NCBI GenBank assembly: GCA_035352555.1
Contig: DAOPXW010000044.1
Span: 1-15,653 of the forward strand
Source: UBA2922 sp035352555
GTDB lineage: Bacteria; Bacillota; Clostridia; Oscillospirales; Oscillospiraceae
Length of the DNA stretch: 15,653 nucleotides
Direction: 5' to 3'
The position numbers were made by a program, and so were the translations under genes. Positions 1 through 6,580 of this stretch are shown one piece after another; position 1 is the stretch's first letter, and each line of letters starts with the position of its first letter. Under the pieces are notes generated by a model. The model did not search any database. It was given only the letters and a program-made list of their open reading frames with translations, and had not been told where the DNA came from.

Positions 1-806
1 GCCAGCACCAGGCGGGAAAATTTGTCCCGGCAGGCCTCGCCGGCGTCCAGCACCTCCCGCTCGGTGAGGGGCTGGTCCAGAATGCCCGCCGCCATGTTGG
101 TCAGCAGCGTGAAGCCCAGCACCCGCAGTCCGCAGTGGCCCGCGGTGATGACCTCCGGCGCGGTGGACATCCCCACGGCGTCCGCCCCCAGAATGCGGGC
201 GGCGCGCACCTCCGCCGGGGTCTCGTACTGCGGCCCGGGGAAGTACATATACACACCCTCCCGCAGCGCGATGCCCAGCTCGCCGGCCGTCCGGCGGGCC
301 AGCGCACGCAGCTCCGGGGTATAGAGCCTGGAAGCGTCCGGGAAGCGGACGCCGAATTCCGGCAGGTTTTCGCCCCTGAGCGGGGATTCCATGAAAAATT
401 TGATCTGATCGGTGATGAGCATCAGATCGCCGGCGGCCCAGCCGGTGTTGACGCAGCCCGCCGCATTGGTGACGATGAGGTCTTCCGCGCCCAGCAGCCG
501 CAGCACCCGCACGGCGTAGGCCACCTCCTCGTAGGAATAGCCCTCGTAGTGGTGCATTCTCCCCTGCATCACGGCCACAGGCTTGCCCCGAAGGAAGCCG
601 AACACCAGCCGCCCCTTATGCCCGGGGGCGGTAGAGGCCCTGAAATGGGGAATCTCCCGGTAGGGCACCGCCGCGGCGCGCTCCACCTCTTCCCCGAGGT
701 AGCCCAGGCCGGAACCCAGGATCATGGCGGTTTTCGGCTTGAAATCGCCGATCTGAGCGCGGATATAATCCGCGCTCTCCTGATATTGTGCAAAAGTATA
801 GCCCAT
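1..806 (-). CDS. punA: Purine nucleoside phosphorylase (PNP), 3' end cut by window edge
   Basis: Cytosolic enzyme that cleaves purine (deoxy)ribonucleosides with phosphate to the free base and (deoxy)ribose-1-phosphate, in purine salvage. The frame stays open to the window edge, giving 268 complete residues of a family usually about 270-275 long, so only the last few are missing. Motifs visible: GSGLG at residues 31-35, PGHKG at 61-65, GRMHHYEGY at 82-90 (phosphate/substrate region), VTNAAG at 112-117, YETPAEVR at 194-201 and AVGMSTAPEV at 210-219, all typical of the trimeric PNP (PunA/PNP-I) type. The ATG at 806-804 was chosen because the conserved N-terminus starts there and a GAGGG stretch lies about 9 bases upstream. 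A minus-strand promoter sits just before it. It is read away from the lipoprotein gene, so the two share an intergenic region but not a transcript. The family assignment is firm; guanosine/inosine preference is inferred from the family. Confidence 0.93.
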   Translation of the reverse strand, partial: MGYTFAQYQESADYIRAQIGDFKPKTAMILGSGLGYLGEEVERAAAVPYREIPHFRASTAPGHKGRLVFGFLRGKPVAVMQGRMHHYEGYSYEEVAYAVRVLRLLGAEDLIVTNAAGCVNTGWAAGDLMLITDQIKFFMESPLRGENLPEFGVRFPDASRLYTPELRALARRTAGELGIALREGVYMYFPGPQYETPAEVRAARILGADAVGMSTAPEVITAGHCGLRVLGFTLLTNMAAGILDQPLTEREVLDAGEACRDKFSRLVL

Positions 807-842
807 AGAGCGAGCCCTCGTTTCATCCCAAATTGTGCGATA

Positions 843-872
843 AGTATAGCACAAAGCGCCGCGATCCGCCAA
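843..872 (-). promoter_or_regulatory. Promoter for the PNP gene
   Basis: On the minus strand, TTGGCG (872-867) and TATACT (848-843) are separated by 18 bases, with TG one base upstream of the -10. This is a sigma-A type promoter about 35 bases before the PNP start codon. Inferred from consensus match only. Confidence 0.55.
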
Positions 873-923
873 CATAAAAAAGGGGCAGTCCGCAGACCAA
901 TGTCACTAAGCTAGAGTGAGCAA

Positions 924-967
924 AAAGGATCCTGTACCGGTTCAAAAGAAGGCACAGGATTTTTTTC
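924..967. terminator. Hairpin resembling a bidirectional intrinsic terminator
   Basis: ATCCTGT (929-935) pairs perfectly with ACAGGAT (954-960). The stem is flanked by an A run on the left and a T run on the right, so it could extend as A-T pairs and gives a U tract on either strand. The loop is long, about 18 bases. No intact gene ends here on either strand, which suggests it is a relic of a lost gene. Confidence 0.45.
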
Positions 968-1052
968 GTAAGGTTAGCATCAAGTTCCTTGGTCCATTCC
1001 TCACACAATCGCCAATCAGCCATAAGTGCCTCATGCTTATGCTTGTTATGTA

Positions 1053-1082
1053 TTGACGAATGCGCAGGGGATATGCTATAAC
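1053..1082 (+). promoter_or_regulatory. Promoter for the AT-rich lipoprotein gene
   Basis: TTGACG (1053-1058) and TATAAC (1077-1082) are 18 bases apart, with TGC directly before the -10 (extended -10). It lies 33 bases before the ATG at 1116, with a GGGG Shine-Dalgarno-like site between. The lipoprotein gene therefore appears to carry its own promoter. Confidence 0.6.
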
Positions 1083-1115
1083 TAATGACGAAATTTCGAA
1101 TAATAGGGGCAAAAT

Positions 1116-1596
1116 ATGAGAAAATTATTAATTGCGTTACTAATACTTGGAACTATTATTTTTACAGGATGTAGCCAAAAAAGTGCAGACCATGAGGCAG
1201 TAAAGGAAACACCCACAGCTACAACTGCTACAGATAAAGCAACAACTAGTGATGTCAAACAATTAGGTTATGTAAAAAAATTGTATGAAGAAAGTGGAAG
1301 CAAGTATATTTCAATTCAATATGTACAATGGTTGTCAGGAGAAGAAGCTATTAAAGCTATAATGGAAGATGATAAATGCACAAGAGAAGAAGCGCAGTCT
1401 AGATATACTAATGATCATTATATAAGATATAATGACAAAGAAGAAAAAGTAAAAGTTTCAAATGATGCTACTTATAGTATAATTATAACTGGTGTTGAAG
1501 CAACTGAATCAAACTTTGATGAAGTAAAGAAAGCGCTTGAACAAACAACACAAGGATTTTTATGTGATGTAACTATAAAAGATAATGAAGTTACAG
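1116..1596 (+). CDS. AT-rich hypothetical lipoprotein, 3' end lost in scaffold gap
   Basis: A secreted lipoprotein of unknown function. Residues 1-18 form a signal peptide (MRKLL, then a hydrophobic run) ending in a lipobox F-T-G-C with Cys19 as the lipid-attachment residue. A Thr/Ala/Lys-rich linker covers about residues 20-48. The mature part has the pattern YVQWLSGEEAIKAIMED (about 70-86), then NDHYIRYNDKEEKVKVS. From memory this resembles hypothetical Firmicutes lipoproteins with 'GEEA...D.YYI.N.N...R.F' motifs; I cannot name a function. 160 complete codons are visible before the N block; the frame is still open there, and the codons read beyond the gap are meaningless. The gene is strikingly AT-rich (codons such as AAA, ATA, GAA, ACA) beside neighbours rich in GCC/CTG/GGC, which suggests recent acquisition. 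The start is supported by its own promoter and AGGGG about 7 bases upstream. Confidence 0.75.
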
Positions 1597-1696
1597 NNNN
1601 NNNNNNNNNNNNNNNNNNNNNNNNNNNNNNNNNNNNNNNNNNNNNNNNNNNNNNNNNNNNNNNNNNNNNNNNNNNNNNNNNNNNNNNNNNNNNNNN
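1597..1696. other. Scaffold gap 1 (100 N)
   Basis: Exactly 100 N, the usual placeholder for a gap of unknown size. It removes the 3' end of the lipoprotein gene and the C-terminal end of the rubrerythrin gene, which converge on it. Confidence 0.98.
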
Positions 1697-2208
1697 TCCC
1701 GGGCCATCTCATGGACGGTGTCGTGAATGGCGTCCAGATTGTACTGCTTGGCCAGCTTGGCCAGCTCGAACTTGCCGTTGCAGGCGCCGTTCTCGGCCTC
1801 CACGCGCATCTCGAGGTTCTTTTTGGAGGAGTCGGTGACGACCTCGCCCAGCAGCTCCGCGAACCTGGAGGCATGATCGGCTTCCTCGAGGCCGGCCTTG
1901 TGCCAGTAATCGCCGATCTCGGGATAACCCTCGCGGTAAGCCGCGCGGGACATGGCCAGATACATGCCGACCTCGGTGCACTCGCCGGTGAAATTGGCGC
2001 GCAGGCCGTCAACGATCTCCTGCTGCACCTCGGCGGGAACGTCCGCGCCAAAAACCTTGCCCACGCCGATCACGTGCTCGGCGGCCCAGGTCATCCCTGC
2101 CTTCTGCTCGGTGAATCTGGAGCCGGAAGCGCCGCACTGCGGGCACTTCTCGGGGGGATTCTCGCCTTCATAAACATAACCGCAAACCGGGCAAACCCAT
2201 TTTTTCAT
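1697..2208 (-). CDS. rbr: Reverse-type rubrerythrin, C-terminus lost in scaffold gap
   Basis: Non-haem di-iron peroxidase of anaerobes that reduces hydrogen peroxide with electrons passed through a rubredoxin centre; cytosolic. The rubredoxin domain is N-terminal: CPVCG (Cys6, Cys9) and CPQCG (Cys22, Cys25) ligate one iron. This is the 'reverse rubrerythrin' order known from clostridia, the opposite of classical rubrerythrin. The ferritin-like domain follows, with FTGECTEVGMYLAM around residue 72 and EEADH near 107, which supply di-iron ligands. 170 residues are visible; the family is about 195 long, so the final helix with the second ExxH motif probably lies in the gap. The ATG at 2208-2206 has a perfect AGGAGG 8 bases upstream. 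The upstream neighbour on the same strand is the DUF1002 gene, 125 bases away. I saw no convincing PerR box upstream, though oxidative-stress control is usual for the family. Confidence 0.92.
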
Positions 2209-2295
2209 TGGAATTTCCTCCTATTAAATTATTTCTATTTTCAAGCTTTAATCTCACTCCTGAGTACGGTTCAACAATACCATGAAAATGATAGG

Positions 2296-2321
2296 AATTC
2301 TGTTGCGTACGCTACAGAATT
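2296..2321. repeat. 26-bp near-perfect palindrome between the DUF1002 and rubrerythrin genes
   Basis: AATTCTGT (2296-2303) mirrors ACAGAATT (2314-2321), and the centre GCGTACGC (2305-2312) is itself a perfect palindrome. Only the T-T pair at 2304/2313 breaks the symmetry. It lies 13 bases after the DUF1002 stop codon and about 90 bases before the rubrerythrin start. There is no T tract on either side, so it is not a standard intrinsic terminator. It could be a 3' mRNA-stabilising hairpin or a dimeric repressor operator. Confidence 0.6.
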
Positions 2322-2333
2322 GAGAATTATTCC

Positions 2334-3154
2334 TTATTTCTTGAAGTGGTCGATGAGCGCCTGGAAGAAGTCCGCGATGGAGGTGACGATCTGCTGCACC
2401 TTGGCGATGAAGCCCACCGCCTTGGTCTTGGCTTCGGCCAGCTTCCGCACGGTCTCCTTGACCTCGTTCACGCGCTGCATCAGCTCGTCGCCGTCCATCT
2501 TCTCCAGGGAGCGGGTCAGACTGACCAGCTGATCGGTCTGCTTGTCGGTGAGGGTGGCCTTGTAGTCCTTGGCGATCTCGCCGATCTTCTCCCGCAGCTC
2601 GTCGTCGGTCATGTCCTTGGTCTCGGAGAGGATGCCCTTGAGCTCGTTGACGATGGAGGTGGAACCGTAGGAGCCGATCTCCGTGGCCAGATCCGAGGTG
2701 ACGGCCAGCTCCTGAGTGCCGGCCAGCTTGGCGTTCTCGTCCAGCTTTTTGCCGGTGATGTCCTCGTAGGCCTTGAACACGCCCGTGAGGGCGGCGGTGC
2801 CGGACACGCCGAAGGGGGCGGCCACGATAACCTTGGCGTCGGTGATGCCGGCGGTGGCCAGGGCGTTGACGTACATCTCCGGCGCACACCAGGTAATGTT
2901 GTTGGTGGTCACATCCAGACCCTTGCCGGAATCCAGTACTTCGATATACACGCAGGAGATGGACTTGGTGCCGATGAGGCTGTCGTCCACATAGCCCTTC
3001 AGATATTCGCGCTCGTCGGCGTTGGTGGTGGTCATTTCCTTCACGTCGCCCCGCTTGACGCCGAACACGCCGTAGACGGCGGACACCTGCTCCGCCGTCA
3101 GGTCGGCGCCGATGACGGCGCGGCTCTCGTGGGTACCGGCGGCAAAAGCGGCGG
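2334..3154 (-). CDS. DUF1002 (YpuA-like) secreted protein, N-terminus lost in scaffold gap
   Basis: A predicted extracytoplasmic protein of the DUF1002 family (Bacillus YpuA type), function unknown. 273 residues are visible. The segment just after the gap reads AAFAAGTHESRAVIGADLT, as expected around a signal-peptide cleavage site, so the start codon and signal peptide are probably inside the N block. Family features follow: an N-terminal part with LTAEQ...GV..GDV and a threonine-rich NADEREYL segment, then ITWCAPEMYVNALATAGITDAKVIVAAPFGVSGTAALTGV, and a Lys/Glu-rich, probably helical C-terminal half ending in a hydrophobic stretch before HFKK. The minus-strand frame continuing to an ATG right of the gap at 3302 is not accepted as the start, since that sequence is on another contig. 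Followed by a palindrome and the rubrerythrin gene. Confidence 0.85.
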
Positions 3155-3254
3155 NNNNNNNNNNNNNNNNNNNNNNNNNNNNNNNNNNNNNNNNNNNNNN
3201 NNNNNNNNNNNNNNNNNNNNNNNNNNNNNNNNNNNNNNNNNNNNNNNNNNNNNN
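3155..3254. other. Scaffold gap 2 (100 N)
   Basis: A second block of exactly 100 N. It removes the signal peptide and promoter of the DUF1002 gene. The stretch from 3255 to about 3310 on its right shows no recognisable gene. Confidence 0.98.
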
Positions 3255-3319
3255 CAAACGAGAAATGCGACATTCTGTGAACGCGGCCCTGATTTTCCCC
3301 AAAAAATCAGAAAAAGTCC

Positions 3320-3348
3320 TTGCAATGCGGACACATGTGCGCTATACT
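3320..3348 (+). promoter_or_regulatory. Promoter of the glycine-riboswitch transcript
   Basis: TTGCAA (3320-3325) and TATACT (3343-3348) are 17 bases apart, a good sigma-A match. It lies about 35 bases before the first aptamer and is the only strong promoter seen upstream of the symporter. Confidence 0.7.
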
Positions 3349-3382
3349 GGCACAGTAATCAAATACTGGCCGGTTGATTTTC

Positions 3383-3534
3383 GCAGGAAAGTGGGCTTCG
3401 CGCCCTGCCGAAGGAGTAACACTCTCAGGAAAAACGGACTGCGGGAGGACGGAATTCTGGAGAAACCCGCTTCACTGCGGGTGCCGAAGGGGCAAGACGC
3501 GACAGCGTTCAATCTCTCAGGCGAAAGGACAGAA
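3383..3534 (+). ncRNA. Tandem glycine riboswitch (two aptamers)
   Basis: Two glycine aptamers in series. Aptamer I (about 3383-3442) is closed by GCAG/CTGC and contains a GGGC-TTCG-CGCCC hairpin, then TGCCGAAGGAGTAAC, CTCAGG and an AAAAACGGAC segment. Aptamer II (about 3455-3534) is closed by TTCTG/CAGAA. It contains a CCCGC/GCGGG hairpin, the hallmark TGCCGAAGGGGCAA, a GCGAC/GCG arm, then CTCTCAGGCGAAAGGACAG. The two GCCGAAGG...CTCAGG...GGAC cores are the glycine-aptamer signature. The linker is short, as in cooperative tandem forms. The downstream gene is an alanine/glycine symporter and a strong hairpin lies in between, so control by transcription termination is likely. Whether glycine turns the gene on or off cannot be decided by eye. 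Confidence 0.93.
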
Positions 3535-3542
3535 ACGGGATT

Positions 3543-3560
3543 GACGCGGGCAGCCGCGTC
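3543..3560 (+). promoter_or_regulatory. Hairpin in the riboswitch expression platform
   Basis: GACGCGG (3543-3549) pairs perfectly with CCGCGTC (3554-3560) around a GCAG loop, 9 bases after aptamer II. A T5 run follows only after about 10 bases. It may be part of the switching structure rather than a terminator on its own. Confidence 0.5.
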
Positions 3561-3577
3561 GGGCCTTGTCTTTTTCG

Positions 3578-3614
3578 CGGGAGCGCGCCTTTTTTGGCGC
3601 GCTCCCGTTTCTTC
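3578..3614 (+). terminator. Intrinsic terminator of the glycine riboswitch
   Basis: CGGGAGCGCGCC (3578-3589) pairs perfectly over 12 bp with GGCGCGCTCCCG (3596-3607) around a T6 loop, followed by TTTCTT. It sits between the aptamers and the symporter start codon (36 bases before the ATG), where a riboswitch-controlled terminator is expected. Confidence 0.75.
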
Positions 3615-3649
3615 GGCGGCGGTAAAGCAAAAAGAGGAGAGAGAAAACA

Positions 3650-5065
3650 ATGAAAGCGATTCTGGACTTTTTCACGGGCCCGCTGAACAACATCGCGTGG
3701 CTGTACATTTTCCTGCCCTGCGTGGCGGTGGGCGGACTGCTGCTGACGATCCGCACCGGCGCGGTGCAATTCCGGCATTTCCACTATGCCATGAAGAACA
3801 CCGTGGGCAGGATGTTCCGCAAGTCCGAGGCGGGGCAGGGCGCCGTGACGCCGCTGCAGGCCGTCACCACCGCGCTGGCCGCCACCGTGGGCACCGGCAA
3901 CATCGTGGGCACGTCCCAGGCCATTGCCCTGGGCGGCTACGGCGCGCTGTTCTGGATGTGGATCGCGGCCCTGCTGGGCATGGTCATCAAGTATTCCGAA
4001 GTCACGCTGTCCATCCGCTATCGCCAGCGGGATGAAAAGGGCGACTGGGTGGGCGGCCCCATGTACTATATCACCAACGGCATGGGCCCCAAGTGGAAAT
4101 GGCTGGCCGTGGTGTTCGCGATATTCGCCACGCTGGCCTCCTTTGGCATCGGCAACATGGCGCAGGTCAACAGCATCACCGGTTCCATCGTGGACGCCGC
4201 CGGCACCTTCTTCGTCCTGTCCGACACCGGCGCCCGCGCCATCGCCTGGGGCTGCGGCCTCGTCATGGCGGTGCTGGTGGTGATCATCCTCATCGGCGGC
4301 ATCAAGCGCATCGGCAGCGTCACGGAAAAGCTGGTGCCCTTTATGAGCATCCTTTACATTGTATTTACGCTGATCGTGGTCTTCGCCCACGCCGGCAACA
4401 TCGGCCACGCCTTTGCGCAGGTGTTTGCCGCGGCTTTCGCGCCCAGAGCCGTCATGGGCGCGGCTTCCGGCATTGCCCTGCGGGAAGCGGTGGTCTGGGG
4501 ACTGCGCCGCAGCGCGTTTTCCAACGAGGCGGGCCTGGGCTCCGCCGCCATCGCCCACGCCGCCGCCGATACGCCCTCCCCGGTGCATCAGGGCCTGTAC
4601 GGTATTTTCGAGGTGTTTGTGGATACCATTGTGATCTGCTCCATGACGGGCCTGGCCATCATCTGCTCGGGCGTGCCCGTGGAATGGGGCGTCAAGCCCG
4701 GCTCCACCCTGATTATGACCGCCTTCTCCACGGTGTTCGGGGCCAAGCTGTCTTCCCTGTTTGTCGCCATTTCCCTGGCGCTGTTTGCCTTCTCCACCGT
4801 GCTGGGCTGGGCGCTGTACGGCACGCGCTGCATGCAGTACCTGTTCGGCACCAAGGTCATTTTGGGCTATCAGCTGCTGTTCGCCGCCGTGATCGTGGTG
4901 GGCTGCGTTTCTCCTATCGACGCGGTGTGGGACATCGCCGACACCTTCAACGGCCTCATGGCCATTCCCAACTTTGTGGCGCTGTTTGCCCTGTCCGGCG
5001 TGGTTGCCAAGCTGACGAAGGACCATTTTGCCGATCCGGCCAACACCATCAAGGCCTCAAACTGA
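3650..5065 (+). CDS. Sodium:alanine/glycine symporter (AGCS family)
   Basis: Polytopic inner-membrane transporter that couples uptake (or, in some members, release) of alanine or glycine to sodium ions; related to AlsT/GlyP. 471 residues, within the usual 450-550. Seen in order: an N-terminal ITGPLNN-like segment before the first membrane helix, FRHFHYAMKNT, ALAATVGTGNIVG around residues 75-87 (conserved substrate/ion region), GALFWMWIAALLGM, YRQRDEKGDWVGGPMYY, SFGIGNMAQVNS, and the family motif FSNEAGLGSA around residues 289-298. About ten hydrophobic helices follow the family pattern. The ATG at 3650 has GAGGAG 10 bases upstream. It is single in its transcript, directly after a tandem glycine riboswitch and its terminator, and is closed by its own terminator. 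The riboswitch makes glycine the likely main substrate; that is inference. Confidence 0.94.
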   Translation: MKAILDFFTGPLNNIAWLYIFLPCVAVGGLLLTIRTGAVQFRHFHYAMKNTVGRMFRKSEAGQGAVTPLQAVTTALAATVGTGNIVGTSQAIALGGYGALFWMWIAALLGMVIKYSEVTLSIRYRQRDEKGDWVGGPMYYITNGMGPKWKWLAVVFAIFATLASFGIGNMAQVNSITGSIVDAAGTFFVLSDTGARAIAWGCGLVMAVLVVIILIGGIKRIGSVTEKLVPFMSILYIVFTLIVVFAHAGNIGHAFAQVFAAAFAPRAVMGAASGIALREAVVWGLRRSAFSNEAGLGSAAIAHAAADTPSPVHQGLYGIFEVFVDTIVICSMTGLAIICSGVPVEWGVKPGSTLIMTAFSTVFGAKLSSLFVAISLALFAFSTVLGWALYGTRCMQYLFGTKVILGYQLLFAAVIVVGCVSPIDAVWDIADTFNGLMAIPNFVALFALSGVVAKLTKDHFADPANTIKASN

Positions 5066-5110
5066 TATTCCCGGATTTGTTGTCTACTCCATACGTTTCT
5101 CCGGCAGAAA

Positions 5111-5150
5111 AGCTCCCCGCCTTAAGAAGTCTTAAGCGGGGGACTTTTTT
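5111..5150 (+). terminator. Intrinsic terminator after the symporter gene
   Basis: The arms CTCCCCGCCTTAAG and CTTAAGCGGGGG pair around AAGT with one bulged base, followed by T6. It lies about 45 bases after the symporter stop codon. Confidence 0.85.
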
Positions 5151-5151
5151 G

Positions 5152-5181
5152 TTGAATTTGGCCGGTGGTTTGTGTTATAGT
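5152..5181 (+). promoter_or_regulatory. Promoter for the phosphodiester glycosidase gene
   Basis: TTGAAT (5152-5157) and TATAGT (5176-5181) are 18 bases apart. The -35 starts one base after the T tract of the preceding terminator, so termination and initiation sites abut. It lies about 48 bases before the start codon. Confidence 0.6.
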
Positions 5182-5228
5182 AACAACCTGTATAAGAGTC
5201 AACATTTCGGAACTTTGGAGCTGAGAAA

Positions 5229-6536
5229 ATGTATCAGGGCAAGCACGTTCAGAAAAAAGCAGATACCGCGGCCCCCGCGCCGGAGATGGAGGAGAGCCTC
5301 CCCGCGCCGGAGAGACGGCGGCGGCAGGAAGAGGCGCCGGCAGCGGTGCGCTCTTCAAGGCCGCACAAAAGGAAAAAAACCAAAAAGCAGCGCTGGCGCA
5401 AGGCGCTGATTATCCTGCTGGCGGTGCTGGCCGTCCTGGGCAGCCTGTACGGCGTGTTCGTCTTTTCCAATATCCCTGTGATCAAAAAGTGGCGCACGAT
5501 CTATATCGAGACGGCCATGACCACGATGACCCACCAGTGGCTTGCGACCGCTTTTATCCCAAAGAGCGTCATCGACCCCGTGTTGGAGCAGATGGCGGAG
5601 GATAAGACGAGCCAGCAGAATCTTGTGAGCAGATGGTGGGGTTCCACCGACGATGACGACAAGACCTTCTCCGACGCAAAGGAGGCCTTTTACAGCGAAT
5701 TCTGGGAGCTGGATCGGGACAAGTTCGAAGCCTGGCTGGCCAAGCACCCGGATGTGGCCAAGGAGGGCTATGATAACCTGGTGATCGACAATCTGGATTG
5801 CTCGGATAAGACGCTGACCACCTCCTTCGGCGAGATCATCCGGGCGCTGAACGTGCCGGACAATATCATCATCGTCCAGGTCACCGGCGACGATTTCGTC
5901 GGCTCTCTGGCCTGCGTGAAGAACTCCGAACAGCTGTCGCTGGCCAAGGCCAAGGCCTACGGCTCCTACGGCGAACTGATCGAGGACTACTGCAAGGGAA
6001 AGGTGCTGGCCGTCAACGCCAGCGGTTTCCAGGACAACAACGGGGTGGGCAACGGCGGCGACATCGTGGGCAGCTTCGTGCTGAACGGCAAGGAATGCGG
6101 CAAGCCCGCTAATGGATATATGTTCTTCGGCTTCAAGCAGGACAACCGGATGTATATCAGCGCCATGGCGTCCGACGTGTCGGAATACAAATGGGCCATG
6201 CAGTTTTCCCCGGCGCTGATCGTCAACGGCAAATCCAAGGTGCAGGGCTCCTACGGCTGGGGGATGCAGCCCCGGTCCGCGCTGGGCCAGACCAAGGATG
6301 GTGAAGTGCTGCTGCTGGTGGTGGACGGGCGTCAGATGGGCTACAGCCTTGGCTGCACCGTATCCGACTGTGCCGACATCCTGCTGCGCCACAAGGCGTA
6401 TCAGGCCAACAATCTGGACGGCGGCTCCTCCGCCATCATGGCCTACCAGGGCAAGATCATCACCAAAAATTCCAGCGCCTCCTCCGCGGGACGCTACCTG
6501 CCCAATGCTTTCGTGATCTCCAAGCCCTCGAGATAA
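5229..6536 (+). CDS. Membrane-anchored phosphodiester glycosidase (NAGPA domain)
   Basis: Predicted extracytoplasmic enzyme of the NAGPA/DUF2233 family, named for N-acetylglucosamine-1-phosphodiester alpha-N-acetylglucosaminidase. Bacterial members are usually annotated as exopolysaccharide or phosphodiester glycosidase proteins with unknown natural substrate. 435 residues: a charged cytoplasmic N-tail rich in Pro, Glu and Arg/Lys (1-58, including ERRRRQEE and KRKKTKKQRWRK), one membrane helix (about 59-80, ALIILLAVLAVLGSLYGVFVF), an intermediate region (about 85-200), then the catalytic domain. Conserved pieces are VNASGFQDNNGVGNGGD near 261-277 and the hallmark NLDGGSSAIMAYQGK near 395-409, with GRYLPNAFVI at the end. 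The ATG at 5229 is preceded by a GGAG site about 10 bases away. It stands alone between two terminators. The N-in signal anchor suggests action at the cell surface, perhaps on wall or capsule glycopolymers (inference). Confidence 0.88.
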   Translation: MYQGKHVQKKADTAAPAPEMEESLPAPERRRRQEEAPAAVRSSRPHKRKKTKKQRWRKALIILLAVLAVLGSLYGVFVFSNIPVIKKWRTIYIETAMTTMTHQWLATAFIPKSVIDPVLEQMAEDKTSQQNLVSRWWGSTDDDDKTFSDAKEAFYSEFWELDRDKFEAWLAKHPDVAKEGYDNLVIDNLDCSDKTLTTSFGEIIRALNVPDNIIIVQVTGDDFVGSLACVKNSEQLSLAKAKAYGSYGELIEDYCKGKVLAVNASGFQDNNGVGNGGDIVGSFVLNGKECGKPANGYMFFGFKQDNRMYISAMASDVSEYKWAMQFSPALIVNGKSKVQGSYGWGMQPRSALGQTKDGEVLLLVVDGRQMGYSLGCTVSDCADILLRHKAYQANNLDGGSSAIMAYQGKIITKNSSASSAGRYLPNAFVISKPSR

Positions 6537-6540
6537 CGCA

Positions 6541-6573
6541 AACCGGCCTCCCCAAGGGGAGGCCGGTTTTTTT
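6541..6573 (+). terminator. Intrinsic terminator after the glycosidase gene
   Basis: AACCGGCCTCCCC (6541-6553) pairs perfectly with GGGGAGGCCGGTT (6556-6568), followed by more Ts to 6573. It starts 5 bases after the stop codon. The LysR gene converges on it from the other side, where its T tract is weaker. Confidence 0.92.
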
Positions 6574-6580
6574 GCTGTGC

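Larger units (their letters stand above)
807..1115. other. AT-rich intergenic segment between PNP and the lipoprotein gene
   Basis: About 309 bases with no convincing intact gene. It holds the PNP promoter on the left, a hairpin with T tracts on both strands at 924-967, and the lipoprotein promoter on the right. A minus-strand open frame starting at 1023 begins MADWRLCEEWTKELDANL after a GAGG site. It then runs through the hairpin and the PNP promoter, so at most it is the tail of a decayed or transferred gene. Base composition falls from the GC-rich background towards that of the lipoprotein gene. Confidence 0.5.

Noticed and set aside
823..1023. A complete 66-residue minus-strand gene before PNP
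   Set aside because: It runs through a terminator-like hairpin and the PNP promoter. At most its first third could be a remnant, which is reported as a finding.
2209..2290. PerR-type operator upstream of rubrerythrin
   Set aside because: The AT-rich stretch matches the TTATAAT-N-ATTATAA pattern at only about half its positions.
3155..3302. DUF1002 start at an ATG on the right side of gap 2
   Set aside because: The frame joins two contigs through 100 N of unknown true length. The signal-peptide-like sequence ends right at the gap, so the start belongs inside it.
3509..5026. A 505-codon minus-strand open frame opposite the symporter gene
   Set aside because: It is the antisense shadow of a GC-rich gene: His/Gly/Arg/Gln-rich translation, no family motif, and it spans the riboswitch terminator. 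The plus-strand AGCS protein is unambiguous.
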